Of a stretch of DNA of 64,000 nucleotides, positions 35,863 to 45,854 are shown piece after piece. The notes beneath the pieces were generated by a model that saw only the letters and a program-made list of their open reading frames with translations, did no database searches and had not been told where the DNA came from. This DNA comes from Pelagibacterium sediminicola (GTDB lineage Bacteria; Pseudomonadota; Alphaproteobacteria; Rhizobiales; Devosiaceae): NCBI RefSeq assembly GCF_003390885.1, contig NZ_QMEL01000002.1, positions 1 through 64,000 of the forward strand, read 5' to 3'. The position numbers and the translations under genes were made by a program. Numbering within the stretch: position 1 is the first letter of the stretch; each line of letters opens with the position of its first letter.

Positions 35863-37371
35863 CTAGCGGGGGGTGAACGGAATTCTTGCAGCCATTGTAT
35901 AACCGCTCGCGCGGTCGATCCCAATATCGCCCTTCCATTTACGCACGATCAGCCCATCGAGCAGCCGCGACCCGAAACCTTCCCGCGGCGTTTTGGGATC
36001 GGGTTCGAGGTTGACCGGATCGTGCCAGACGAGGACGAGAATGTGCCGCCCTTCCTTATCCCGCTCGATGGTCCATGACAGCTCGGCCTGCGTGCCGCCC
36101 GTTCCGAGCGAGCCATGGCGGGCGGAGTTGGTCGTTAGTTCATGGACGACGAGCGCGAGGTCGAAGCAGAGTTCTGGGGGCAGCAGCACGTCCCGGCCCG
36201 AAAGGATCACCCTGCCCTTGAAGGGCGCAAGGGTTTCAGCCAGCAGGAGCTGGAGCCGGGTCGAGGTCCAGCCGCCCTGGGCGACGAGGTAGTTGGCGCG
36301 AGAGAGCGCCCCCAGCCGCTCAGCAAAGGCGCGCAAGGCAGTTTCGCGATTCATCGTCCCGGCAAAGGTCTGGCTGGCGATAGTGCTGACGAGTTGCATC
36401 ATATTGCCCGCGCGGTGCGCCATTTCGCGCACCAGCAGCAGGCGGTGATCGGCGGCCTCGACGTGGCGGGCGCTGTTGGCAACCACTGTGGCAAGGGAAC
36501 TGACAAACTCCGCATCGGCGTCGGTGAAGGTGCGCAGGCGCGTGCTATGGACGGTAAAAACGCCGAAGGGCCGCGAGGTCGAACCGGGAATGACGACGCT
36601 TATGCCCGAACGCACATTGTGTTCATGAAGCAATGGCGCGCCGGTGAACCGGGTTTCGGCCAGAAGGTCCGCAACGATGACCGGTTCGCGCGCGACCAGC
36701 GTATAGCCGGCCTGGGACTGTAGTTCGGAGGATACGGCTTGGCTCCCCACAAGGCCGTCCCTCCAGCCAACCCCCGCCGCCACCACGAGATGATCGGCAA
36801 GGCCGGAAAAGCGCAGAATCTTGGTCAATGGAACGTCGAGCACGTCAGCCGCGATCTCGCAGGCGCGCTGCATGACCGCACCGAGGCTGGTTTCCCCGAA
36901 GGCAAAGACGCCAAATTCGGCGAGCGCCTTTTGCTGGCGCAGGCGGCGCTCAAGTTCGCGTTGGGCGAGGACGCGGTCGGTGACGTCGGTGCAGGTGCCG
37001 GTGAGATACCGCGTGCCGTCCGGCGCATCGACGACACGGCCCCGCGCCTCTATCCAGAGCGGGTCGTTGTCCGCGTCGCTTCTCGTTCGGTAGGTGGTGC
37101 GGTAAGGATCGCCGGTCGCAAGCGAATGCTGGATGCAGGCCCAGACCCCCTTGGCGTCGTCGGGGTCGATGTCATGCTGGAAACTGGTGATGGTTCCGTC
37201 GAAAGTGTCCTCGGGCAGTCCGTGGATGTCCTGGAGATTGGAACTCCAGTCGAGCCGGCTGGTGTCGAGTGTCCAGCGCCATACGCCGATCCCACCGGCT
37301 TCGAGCCCTTCGAGCAGACGGACACCGTCAGAGAGATATTTCCGGTCCGCAGCACGGGTCGTGCGATGCAT
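35863..37371 (-). CDS. PAS-GAF sensor kinase of the HWE/HisKA_2 type
   Basis: 502 residues, soluble. Start at ATG 37371 with GGGGGAAA in front. A PAS domain (~25-125, WRWTLDTSRLDWSSNLQDIHG) and GAF domain (~150-300) lead to the kinase core: phospho-His in EMAHRAGNMMQLVSTIASQTF and N box in VVHELTTNSARHGSLG. HWE kinases, common in alphaproteobacteria, often respond to light or general stress. No response regulator gene is adjacent, so it is an orphan in this window. The normal W-x-E is represented as VWHDP, so a variant. Confidence 0.82.
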   Translation of the reverse strand: MHRTTRAADRKYLSDGVRLLEGLEAGGIGVWRWTLDTSRLDWSSNLQDIHGLPEDTFDGTITSFQHDIDPDDAKGVWACIQHSLATGDPYRTTYRTRSDADNDPLWIEARGRVVDAPDGTRYLTGTCTDVTDRVLAQRELERRLRQQKALAEFGVFAFGETSLGAVMQRACEIAADVLDVPLTKILRFSGLADHLVVAAGVGWRDGLVGSQAVSSELQSQAGYTLVAREPVIVADLLAETRFTGAPLLHEHNVRSGISVVIPGSTSRPFGVFTVHSTRLRTFTDADAEFVSSLATVVANSARHVEAADHRLLLVREMAHRAGNMMQLVSTIASQTFAGTMNRETALRAFAERLGALSRANYLVAQGGWTSTRLQLLLAETLAPFKGRVILSGRDVLLPPELCFDLALVVHELTTNSARHGSLGTGGTQAELSWTIERDKEGRHILVLVWHDPVNLEPDPKTPREGFGSRLLDGLIVRKWKGDIGIDRASGYTMAARIPFTPR

Positions 37372-37543
37372 ATTTCCCCCCTTTTCGATCGCCTGCCGGC
37401 CCCGCACTCCCGGATGACATCTGGGCACAACGCATGGCGGGCGTTTTCGATCCCGGCACGCAAATTTTTATCCGGAGGCCCGATCGGCTTCGCCATGCCG
37501 GGACAGCGAAGCCGAATATTTCGGTGTGAAATGCCGGACCGGC

Positions 37544-38569
37544 CTAGAGGCCGCTTTCCTCTTCCACCAGTTCGAGCGCGCGGGCGTGGAGCGCCCTGCC
37601 GTCGAACCCCGCCGCCTCGGCTTCGGCGAACCAGTCGTCGATGGTCACCTGCGCGGCGGCGCGCCAGCGGACGGTTTCGGCGGCATCGAGGGTCAGGATG
37701 GAATTGCCCCGCTCCGCTGCAAGCTCGCGGGCGACGAGGTCGTCCGCATCGTTTGCAGCCCCGAACCGGCTGGCCCATTCGATGCCGGTATTGGCGTCGA
37801 TGACGGCCTTGAGGTCGTCGGGCATGCGCTCATAGACATCCTTGTTCATCACGAAGGCGAAGGTCTGGGTATAAAGGCCGTGATCGCCCGCAAAGCCGGT
37901 GTGGTTGGTGACGATCTCGCTGGTGCGCAGCGCAAGGGTCACCTGCCAGGGAATCGTCGTGCCGTCGATGACGCCGGTTACCAGGCTCTGGGGCACTTCG
38001 GGGACCGGCATGCCGATGGGTTCGGCGCCCAGATCGGCGAGCATGGCGTTGATGACGCGCGAGCCGCCGCGCACCTTCATGCCGTTGAGGTCTTCGAGCG
38101 CAGTGATCGGCGCGCGGGTGTGGAACAGGCCCGGCCCGTGGGTGTGGACCGCGATGAGCTTGACGTCCGCGAACTCGTCCATGGCGTTTTCCTCGACGAA
38201 ACGCTGGAAGGCGCGCGAGGTCGCTTCCGCCGTCGTCACCATGAACGGCATCTCGAACACTTCGGATTTGGGGAAGCGCCCCGGCGTATAGCCGAGCACC
38301 GTCCAGATGAGGTCGGCAACCCCTTCACGCGCCTGATCGAACAGGGTCGGCGGCGTGCCGCCGAGCTGCATGTTGGGATAGTATTCTATCCCGATGCGGC
38401 CGCCGGACTGCTCCTCAATGGCCTCGCCCCAGGGGATGAGGCCCTCGCGCGGCACGCTGTCGGTCATGGGCAGGAACTGGTGGAGACGCAGGGTGAATTC
38501 CTGCGCCGTGGCATGGGTAAGGGTTGCGGCGCTCAACAGCGCAGCGAGCAGTAGAGATTGGCTCCTCAT
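37544..38569 (-). CDS. TRAP transporter substrate-binding protein (DctP family)
   Basis: 341 residues with a Sec signal peptide (MRSQSLLLAALLSAATLTHATA). The family signature includes FTLRLHQFLPMTDSVPREGLIPW, GVADLIWTVLGYTPGRFPKSE and LEDLNGMKVRGGSRVINAML, where the conserved Arg that contacts the carboxylate of the ligand is expected. Such periplasmic proteins capture organic acids for DctQM-type permeases, but no dctQ or dctM gene is near, making it an orphan receptor here. A strongly structured leader lies upstream. Confidence 0.87.
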   Translation of the reverse strand: MRSQSLLLAALLSAATLTHATAQEFTLRLHQFLPMTDSVPREGLIPWGEAIEEQSGGRIGIEYYPNMQLGGTPPTLFDQAREGVADLIWTVLGYTPGRFPKSEVFEMPFMVTTAEATSRAFQRFVEENAMDEFADVKLIAVHTHGPGLFHTRAPITALEDLNGMKVRGGSRVINAMLADLGAEPIGMPVPEVPQSLVTGVIDGTTIPWQVTLALRTSEIVTNHTGFAGDHGLYTQTFAFVMNKDVYERMPDDLKAVIDANTGIEWASRFGAANDADDLVARELAAERGNSILTLDAAETVRWRAAAQVTIDDWFAEAEAAGFDGRALHARALELVEEESGL

Positions 38570-38587
38570 GATTGTCCCCATATGCGC

Positions 38588-38700
38588 GGGACCAGCAAGG
38601 GTGCCTCTCACCCTGTGCAGGTTCGATCCCGCTACGGGCCAAGGGTTGGAGACCCACGATCGGCCCGGGCGCCGGTTCCCCCGACGCACGGGCCTTTTAT
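38588..38700. ncRNA. Candidate structured RNA near the TRAP gene
   Basis: Several perfect stems crowd this gap: GCGGGA/TCCCGC enclosing AGGGTG/CACCCT, a GGG-loop-CCC stem, and GGCCCG/CGGGCC. On the plus strand the last stem is followed by TTTTAT, which looks like an intrinsic terminator, so a plus-strand small RNA of ~110 nt is possible. On the minus strand it would be the 5' leader of the TRAP gene. I match it to no known RNA family. Confidence 0.35.
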
Positions 38701-38707
38701 CGCGAGA

Positions 38708-39844
38708 TTATTCGGCGCTCAACCTCAGAATCTGCCCCTCGGCATCGTCGGTCAACAGGTAAAGCGCCCCGTCGGGGCCCTGGACGACATCGCGGATGCG
38801 ATAGGGCAGGTCATCGAACAGGAATTCATCGCCCACCACGGTTTCACCATCCATGTCGATGCGGATGAGATTGGTGCCGGCCAGCGCACCCATGAACGCA
38901 TCGCCCTGCCACTCGGGGAACATGTCGCCGGTGTAAAATTCGAGGCCCGACGGCGCGGGGGACGGCACCCAGACGCGCTCGGCTTCGATCAGGTCGGCGG
39001 GCAAATCAGCGGGCGGATCGATCGGATCGCCCGAATATTCGGTGCCCTCGGTCAGCAGCGGCCAGCCGAAATTGCCGCCGGGGACGATCTTGTTGAGCTC
39101 ATCCCCGCCGCGCGGGCCGTGCTCTGCCACCCAGAGCTGGCCGGTGTCAGGATGGAGCGCGGCGCCCTGCATGTTGCGGTGGCCATAGCTCCAGATCTCG
39201 GGCAGCGCGCCCTCGGTATCGACGAACGGATTGTCGTCGGGCACCGTGCCATCGGGCAGGATGCGGATGACCTTGCCCAAATGGGAATCGAGGTCCTGCG
39301 CCTGCACGCGGAATTCGGCATCGGAGCGCTCGCCGGTGGTGATGAAGAGATAGCCATCATTGTCGAAGGTGAGGCGCGAACCGTAATGGAGCGTGGCGGG
39401 GAGCTTGGGCTGCTGGGAGAAGATCACTTCCACATCGGCCAGTTCGGTCATGTCTTCGCTCAGGACGCCGCGCACCACGGCGGTGGAATTGGTCTCGTCC
39501 TCGCCGGGCTCGGAAAAGCTGAGATAGACATAACGGTTGGTTTCAAAATCGGGGTCGAGCGCCACATCGAGCAAGCCGCCCTGTCCGCGACTGTCGACAT
39601 CGGGCGTACCCGCGATGGGTTCGGAAATGGCGCCATCGGCGGTGATATGGCGCAACGCGCCCTCCCGCTCGGTCACCAGCACGCTGCCATCGGGAAGGAA
39701 AACCAGCCCCCACGGAAATTGCAGCCCCTCGACATAGGGATCGAGGGAGACGTTTGCGAGTTCGGTTTCATAAGTTTGCGCGAAGGCTGGGGCGGCGAGC
39801 ATGGTCGTCGCGAGAGCGGCGGCGGCAAGAGCGGTACGGTGCAT
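38708..39844 (-). CDS. PQQ-dependent sugar dehydrogenase, YliI-like
   Basis: 378 residues: signal peptide (MHRTALAAAALATTMLAAPAFA) followed by a six-bladed propeller of the soluble glucose/sorbosone dehydrogenase family. Marks include GLQFPWGLVFLPDGSVLVTER near the start, DGYLFITTGERSDAEFRVQ, GYGHRNMQG-like SYGHRNMQGAALHPD and WVAEHGPRGGDELN. It is a periplasmic aldose dehydrogenase that passes electrons to an acceptor, using PQQ bound in the central channel; PQQ synthesis genes are not in the window. Transcribed with, or just before, the TRAP gene on the minus strand. Confidence 0.88.
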   Translation of the reverse strand: MHRTALAAAALATTMLAAPAFAQTYETELANVSLDPYVEGLQFPWGLVFLPDGSVLVTEREGALRHITADGAISEPIAGTPDVDSRGQGGLLDVALDPDFETNRYVYLSFSEPGEDETNSTAVVRGVLSEDMTELADVEVIFSQQPKLPATLHYGSRLTFDNDGYLFITTGERSDAEFRVQAQDLDSHLGKVIRILPDGTVPDDNPFVDTEGALPEIWSYGHRNMQGAALHPDTGQLWVAEHGPRGGDELNKIVPGGNFGWPLLTEGTEYSGDPIDPPADLPADLIEAERVWVPSPAPSGLEFYTGDMFPEWQGDAFMGALAGTNLIRIDMDGETVVGDEFLFDDLPYRIRDVVQGPDGALYLLTDDAEGQILRLSAE

Positions 39845-39960
39845 GAGAGGTCCTCCTGTCTTCGGTGTGGTGGGGCAATGGTCCGGGGCGGAGGAGGGTT
39901 CCGCAACAATCGGGACGGAGTGAGGAGAGGGTGATCACGATTGGGTCAGGGCTTGTGGCC

Positions 39961-40141
39961 GGCATCGCTGCCCCCCTCACCCCTAACCTCAAGGGGAGGG
40001 TGTTTCCTTTTCCTTGTTGTCTCCCGACGCACAAGGCCAGCACCTCCCCCCTTGTGGGGGAGGATGGGAGGGGGATTCGGCGTAAGCCGAAGCATATGCG
40101 ATAACCCTGCGTGGGAGAGGGGATGAGGGGGCAGCGATGCC
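39961..40141. repeat. Composite palindromic element (type A core inside type B ends; copy A2)
   Basis: Ends GGCATCGCTGCCCCCCTCA and TGAGGGGGCAGCGATGCC are mirror images and match the type B ends. The interior (to ~40090) is the type A core with TTTCCTTTTCC and CACAAGGCCAGCACC. It stops 2 nt from the following stop codon. Confidence 0.8.
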
Positions 40142-40143
40142 GC

Positions 40144-40854
40144 CTAATACCCCGAACCGCCCTCTGCCCCGAACCACTTCGGATAGTCCGACACCAGCAG
40201 ATGCACGGGGTCCGTGTCTTCCTCGATTTCGGAGAACCGTCCGATGGGATCGAGGAAGGTGTTGTCCGTGCGGTCGTCGTTCACCGTGGAGACCTCGCCG
40301 ATCAGCACGTCGCCGCCCTCGCCCCAGAATTTGTGCCAGTTGCCCGGCAGGAGCGTGACGCTTTCGCCGGGATCAAGTTCCAGGATGCCGCCGGCGGGGA
40401 GGACGCGGCGGAGGCCGTCGGTAAAGACTTCGACATCGCCTTCGGTGTCGATGCCCGTGCCGGTGCCGTCATCGTTATAAAGCTGGAGGGCAAGCCTGGC
40501 GCCGCCGCGATTGATGATGTCCTCGGCCTTGATGGTGTGCCGGTGCATGGGCGAAATCTGTTCGTGCCGCGAGATCATGATCTTTTCCGCATAGAGCATG
40601 CCCCTGCCCTTTTCGAGATCGGCGGCATCGCCGTTGCGGACGGTGAAAAGGAACAGGCCCAGCGCCTCGAAATTGCCCTGCCCGTAATCGGTCACGTCCC
40701 AGCCGAGGCCGGACTTCACGATGTTGCCGATGTCGGCCTGGCGGTCCTTGAACTCGCCTGGCGACCAGTAGGCAAAAGGCGGCAGGACATAGCCGAAGGA
40801 TCGGATGAAGGCATCGGCTTCGAGGATGATTTCGTTAACGCGGGAGCGTTTCAT
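40144..40854 (-). CDS. D-lyxose/mannose isomerase-like protein
   Basis: 236 residues starting MKRSRVNEIILEADAFIRSFGYVLPPFAYW. The cupin-type metal site is suggested by SPMHRHTIKAEDIINRGG (two His) and PGNWHKFWGEGG (third His). It matches the D-lyxose ketol-isomerase family (~225-235 residues), which interconverts D-lyxose and D-xylulose or D-mannose and D-fructose. Probably cytoplasmic. The long open frame upstream of the start overlaps unrelated sequence and is rejected. Confidence 0.85.
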   Translation of the reverse strand: MKRSRVNEIILEADAFIRSFGYVLPPFAYWSPGEFKDRQADIGNIVKSGLGWDVTDYGQGNFEALGLFLFTVRNGDAADLEKGRGMLYAEKIMISRHEQISPMHRHTIKAEDIINRGGARLALQLYNDDGTGTGIDTEGDVEVFTDGLRRVLPAGGILELDPGESVTLLPGNWHKFWGEGGDVLIGEVSTVNDDRTDNTFLDPIGRFSEIEEDTDPVHLLVSDYPKWFGAEGGSGY

Positions 40855-41043
40855 GGCTGCGCCCTTTTGCAAAAGAGATTCAACAGGTCCGGGCCAGAAG
40901 CTAAGGCTTGCCTTCTGCCTCGGCAATAGGGTGAAACAGTTATCGTAGAAGTATCCCGCGCTATCCACATGGGTGTCGGTTGCGGAGGCCGGGGCGCGTC
41001 GTAATGTGATGGGCGCATGGGGCGCAGGGATTGGAGAGAAAAG

Positions 41044-41412
41044 ATGATTATCGCGGGTTGGATCATGTCGGGGCTTCTGGCCCTTTTCATTCTCGGGGCG
41101 TCGGCAGCGCCCAAACTCATAGGCTCCGAGCTTGCCATCGCGCCGATGGAGGTGGTGGGCTGGCCGGTCAAATACATGGTGCTGATCGGGCTGATCGAGG
41201 CGGGCACCATCGTGCTGTTCCTCATCCCGCGCACGGCCCTCTTCGGCGCGGCGCTGTTCACCGCGCTGCTGGGCGGAGCGCTGGCGGCGAATTTGCGGGT
41301 GGACAACCCGCTGTTCAGCCACACGCTGTTCAGCCTCTATCTGGGGATTTTCGCGTGGGCGGCATTGTGGCTGCGGGAGCCGAAGATCCGGGGGGTATTT
41401 CCGGTCACCTGA
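41044..41412 (+). CDS. DoxX-like small membrane protein
   Basis: 122 residues with four hydrophobic helices (MIIAGWIMSGLLALFILGAS..., PVKYMVLIGLIEAGTIVLFL, TALFGAALFTALLGGALAAN, LFSLYLGIFAWAALWL). GGAGAG precedes the start. The pattern fits the DoxX/DoxX-like family of inner membrane proteins, some of which pair with quinol oxidases or detoxify reactive species; the role here is unknown. Its end is 11 nt from a palindromic element. Confidence 0.78.
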   Translation: MIIAGWIMSGLLALFILGASAAPKLIGSELAIAPMEVVGWPVKYMVLIGLIEAGTIVLFLIPRTALFGAALFTALLGGALAANLRVDNPLFSHTLFSLYLGIFAWAALWLREPKIRGVFPVT

Positions 41413-41423
41413 GTTCCTGGCTG

Positions 41424-41556
41424 GCGTCGCTGGCCCCCTCATCCGCCCTTCGGGCCCCTTCTCCCACGAGGGGAGAAGGGGAATCGGGGCTCCTCGGCTT
41501 TTGAGCCCCCCTCTCCCCTTGTGGGAGAGGGGTTGGGGGTGAGGGGGCAGCAGTGC
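41424..41556. repeat. Palindromic element, type B (copy B2)
   Basis: Same internal hairpins as B1 (CCTTCTCCCACGAGGGGAGAAGG and CCTCTCCCCTTGTGGGAGAGG) with less perfect ends (GCGTCGCTGGCCCCCTCA versus its partner). It lies between convergent genes. Confidence 0.82.
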
Positions 41557-41572
41557 TTCGGCAGCACGCAGA

Positions 41573-43465
41573 TCAAACCGCCGCCTCCTCAACCTCCGCG
41601 CCGATAAAGCCGCCCGATTGCCGGGCCCAGAGTTGGGCGTAGTGGCCCTGGGTGGCCAGCAGTTCGGCGTGGGTGCCTTGTTCGGCGATGCGGCCGCGGT
41701 CGAGGACGACGAGGCGGTCCATGGCGGCGATGGTGGAGAGGCGGTGGGCGATGGCGATGACGGTCTTGCCCTCCATGAGCTTTTCGAGCTGGCTCTGGAT
41801 CGCCGCCTCGACCTCGCTGTCGAGGGCGGAGGTGGCTTCGTCGAGCACGAGGATGGGCGCATTCTTGAGGATGGCGCGGGCGATCGCGATACGCTGGCGC
41901 TGGCCGCCCGAGAGTTTCACCCCACGCTCGCCGACCTGCGCCCGATAGCCCCTGCGGCCGCGATGGTCCGAAAGGTCCATGATGAATTCATGCGCCTCGG
42001 CCTTTATCGCGGCGGCGATCATTTCATCCTCGGTCGCGTCAGGCTTGCCGAACAGGATGTTGTCGGCAATCGTGCGGTTGAGGAGCGCGGTGTCCTGCGT
42101 CACGATGCCGACGTTGGCGCGCAGCGATTCCTGGGTGACCTTGGCGATGTCCTGGTCATCGATGAGGATGCGCCCGCCTTCCAGATCGTAAAAGCGCAGC
42201 AGCAGGTTGATGAGGGTCGACTTGCCCGCGCCCGACTGCCCGATAAGGCCGATCTTTTCGCCCGGCGCGATATCGAGATCGACGTTCTCGATGATCGAGC
42301 GCGAGCGGCCATAGTGGAAGCGGACGTTCTCGAATTTGATGGCGGCGTCGGTCACCTCGAGGGGCTTTGCATCCGGCGCGTCGGTGATGTCGATGGGCTG
42401 GGCGACGGTTTCCATGGCGTTCTGGATGACGCCGAAATGGCGCATCAGCCCGTTGAGCTGACCCATCAGGCGCCCGAGCATCATATTGAGGCGCAGGATG
42501 AGACTGAGCGCGAAGGCGACGGCGCCCACGCTGATCGCGCCGCTGGTCCACAGATGGATCGAGAGCACGCCGAAACCGGTGACCATCACCGCCGAGAGCA
42601 GGCCCAGCGAGGCCCGCGCGCCAGTGACCATGCGCGACAGGCGCGTCGAGGAGAAAAGATAGCGCTCGAACCCGTCGCGGACATAGCTGTCATTGTCGTC
42701 GGCGGTGCCGAACAGGCGGATGGTCTGGATGTTGGAAAAGCTGTCGGTGACGCGCCCGTTGAGGGTGGAGGCGGCCTCGGCGTTGTCGGCGGCGCGCTCA
42801 CGCATGCGGGGCACGAAATACCAGGCGAGCAGCGCAAAGACCGCGATCCATACGACAATCAGCACCACCATGCGCCAATCGAGCTGGGCGAAAAGCAAGA
42901 TGGTCGTGCCCGTATAGATCAGCATGAACCACACCACCTGCAGCACGCCGGCGACGAAGTCGTTGAGCGAGCCGGAGACCTGGCTGACCTTGGTGACCAG
43001 CCGCCCGGAAAAATCATCGGCGAAAAAGCGCATGGATTGCTGGGAGACATGGGCGTAGGTCTGCCAGCGCACCAGCGAGACGAAGCCGCGCCCGATGGTC
43101 TGCTCCTCAATCAGCGCGTTGAGCGAGGGCGCGATGAAACGGCCAAGGAAAACCACGGCGACCATCAGCGCCAGTTCCGGCCCGTGCTGGGCGATGAGCC
43201 CCTGCCAGCCGCCAGAACTGGCGCCTGCGTCGAGAATATCGACCAACCGGCCCATGTAATAAAAGAAAAGCGCTTCAAAGAGCGCGACAAGCCCGCCGGT
43301 CACCATCACGAAAAGATAAGGGCCCTTCGCCTGGCCGACATAGTGCCAGAGAAAGGCCCAGACGCTCGCGGGGGGCTGGAGGTTGTCACGGGGGCGGAAG
43401 GGGTCGATCCAGGTCTCGAACAGACGGGATATCCAGACGGCGGGATTTCGGGATTGCGTGCTCAT
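41573..43465 (-). CDS. ABC exporter, full-length half-transporter (MsbA-like)
   Basis: 630 residues from ATG 43465. N-terminal membrane domain with about six helices (~50-330), C-terminal ATPase with Walker A GQSGAGKSTLINLL, signature LSGGQRQRIAIARAI and Walker B ILVLDEATSALD. The catalytic Glu after Walker B is present, so it can hydrolyse ATP. It lies after a close homologue on the same strand (the two ATPase parts are nearly superimposable), so they may work as a heterodimer. Lipid, drug or glycan export is possible; no substrate evidence. Confidence 0.88.
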   Translation of the reverse strand: MSTQSRNPAVWISRLFETWIDPFRPRDNLQPPASVWAFLWHYVGQAKGPYLFVMVTGGLVALFEALFFYYMGRLVDILDAGASSGGWQGLIAQHGPELALMVAVVFLGRFIAPSLNALIEEQTIGRGFVSLVRWQTYAHVSQQSMRFFADDFSGRLVTKVSQVSGSLNDFVAGVLQVVWFMLIYTGTTILLFAQLDWRMVVLIVVWIAVFALLAWYFVPRMRERAADNAEAASTLNGRVTDSFSNIQTIRLFGTADDNDSYVRDGFERYLFSSTRLSRMVTGARASLGLLSAVMVTGFGVLSIHLWTSGAISVGAVAFALSLILRLNMMLGRLMGQLNGLMRHFGVIQNAMETVAQPIDITDAPDAKPLEVTDAAIKFENVRFHYGRSRSIIENVDLDIAPGEKIGLIGQSGAGKSTLINLLLRFYDLEGGRILIDDQDIAKVTQESLRANVGIVTQDTALLNRTIADNILFGKPDATEDEMIAAAIKAEAHEFIMDLSDHRGRRGYRAQVGERGVKLSGGQRQRIAIARAILKNAPILVLDEATSALDSEVEAAIQSQLEKLMEGKTVIAIAHRLSTIAAMDRLVVLDRGRIAEQGTHAELLATQGHYAQLWARQSGGFIGAEVEEAAV

Positions 43466-43547
43466 GGACCTTAAAATGGTTCTTTCCCGGGAAGAGTTCA
43501 AGATATATCTTGATATATTCTTTTCTAGCGATGGGGTACTCCGGTAA

Positions 43548-43690
43548 GCACCGCTGGCCCCCTCACCCCCAACCCCTCTCCCACGAGGGGAGAGGGGGGC
43601 TCGTGTGGTTGCCTCACGCTTCCCCTTCTCCCCTCGTGGGAGAAGGTGGGCTTTCGCAAAGCGAAAGGTCGGATGAGGGGGCCAGCGATG
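43548..43690. repeat. Palindromic element, type B (copy B3, inverted)
   Basis: Inverted relative to B1: the CCTCTCCC hairpin comes first. Ends GCACCGCTGGCCCCCTCA and TGAGGGGGCCAGCGATG mirror one another. It occupies most of the space between the two ABC exporter genes, 7 nt after the upstream gene's stop. Confidence 0.83.
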
Positions 43691-43697
43691 TCCCCTA

Positions 43698-45557
<1,860 letters not shown>

Positions 45558-45854
45558 CACAACATCACCAACGGGAGAAACAGGCAGGCTGCAGCGAAGA
45601 CGTTTGCGCGCCGGAAATCCCGACGGCGGAGGCAGAATCATCATGCAGCCGATCAGAATATCACCCTTGCCGGTCACGTTGATGTAACCGGCCCGCTACA
45701 GTTCACGATTTATTCCGCGCCGAAACGAATCACTCCGGCAGGGACTGGCCCGATCCCTGCTCCGACACGCCCTGTGGAAAGATTTTTCACGCCGGTTAAG
45801 TGATTCTCGCGACTCGCGATTTCGTCCCCGGGAACGGGGCGGCCAAATTTGCCT

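Noticed and set aside
38570-38707. TPP riboswitch, 4.5S RNA, tmRNA or tRNA in the TRAP leader
   Set aside because: GAACCTG and TTCGATC strings recall these RNAs, but the order of boxes and the T-arm pairing do not fit, and the SRP GGAAGGAAGCAGCC-type core is missing.
40855-41862. N-terminal extension of the lyxose isomerase-like gene
   Set aside because: The open frame continues upstream by chance through the divergent DoxX-like gene and a palindromic repeat; the family start MKRSRVNEI is clear.
41618-43474. 618-codon plus-strand open frame over the ABC exporter
   Set aside because: Antisense shadow of a gene with intact Walker and signature motifs; its product is rich in Asp/His/Gln/Arg without hydrophobic core.
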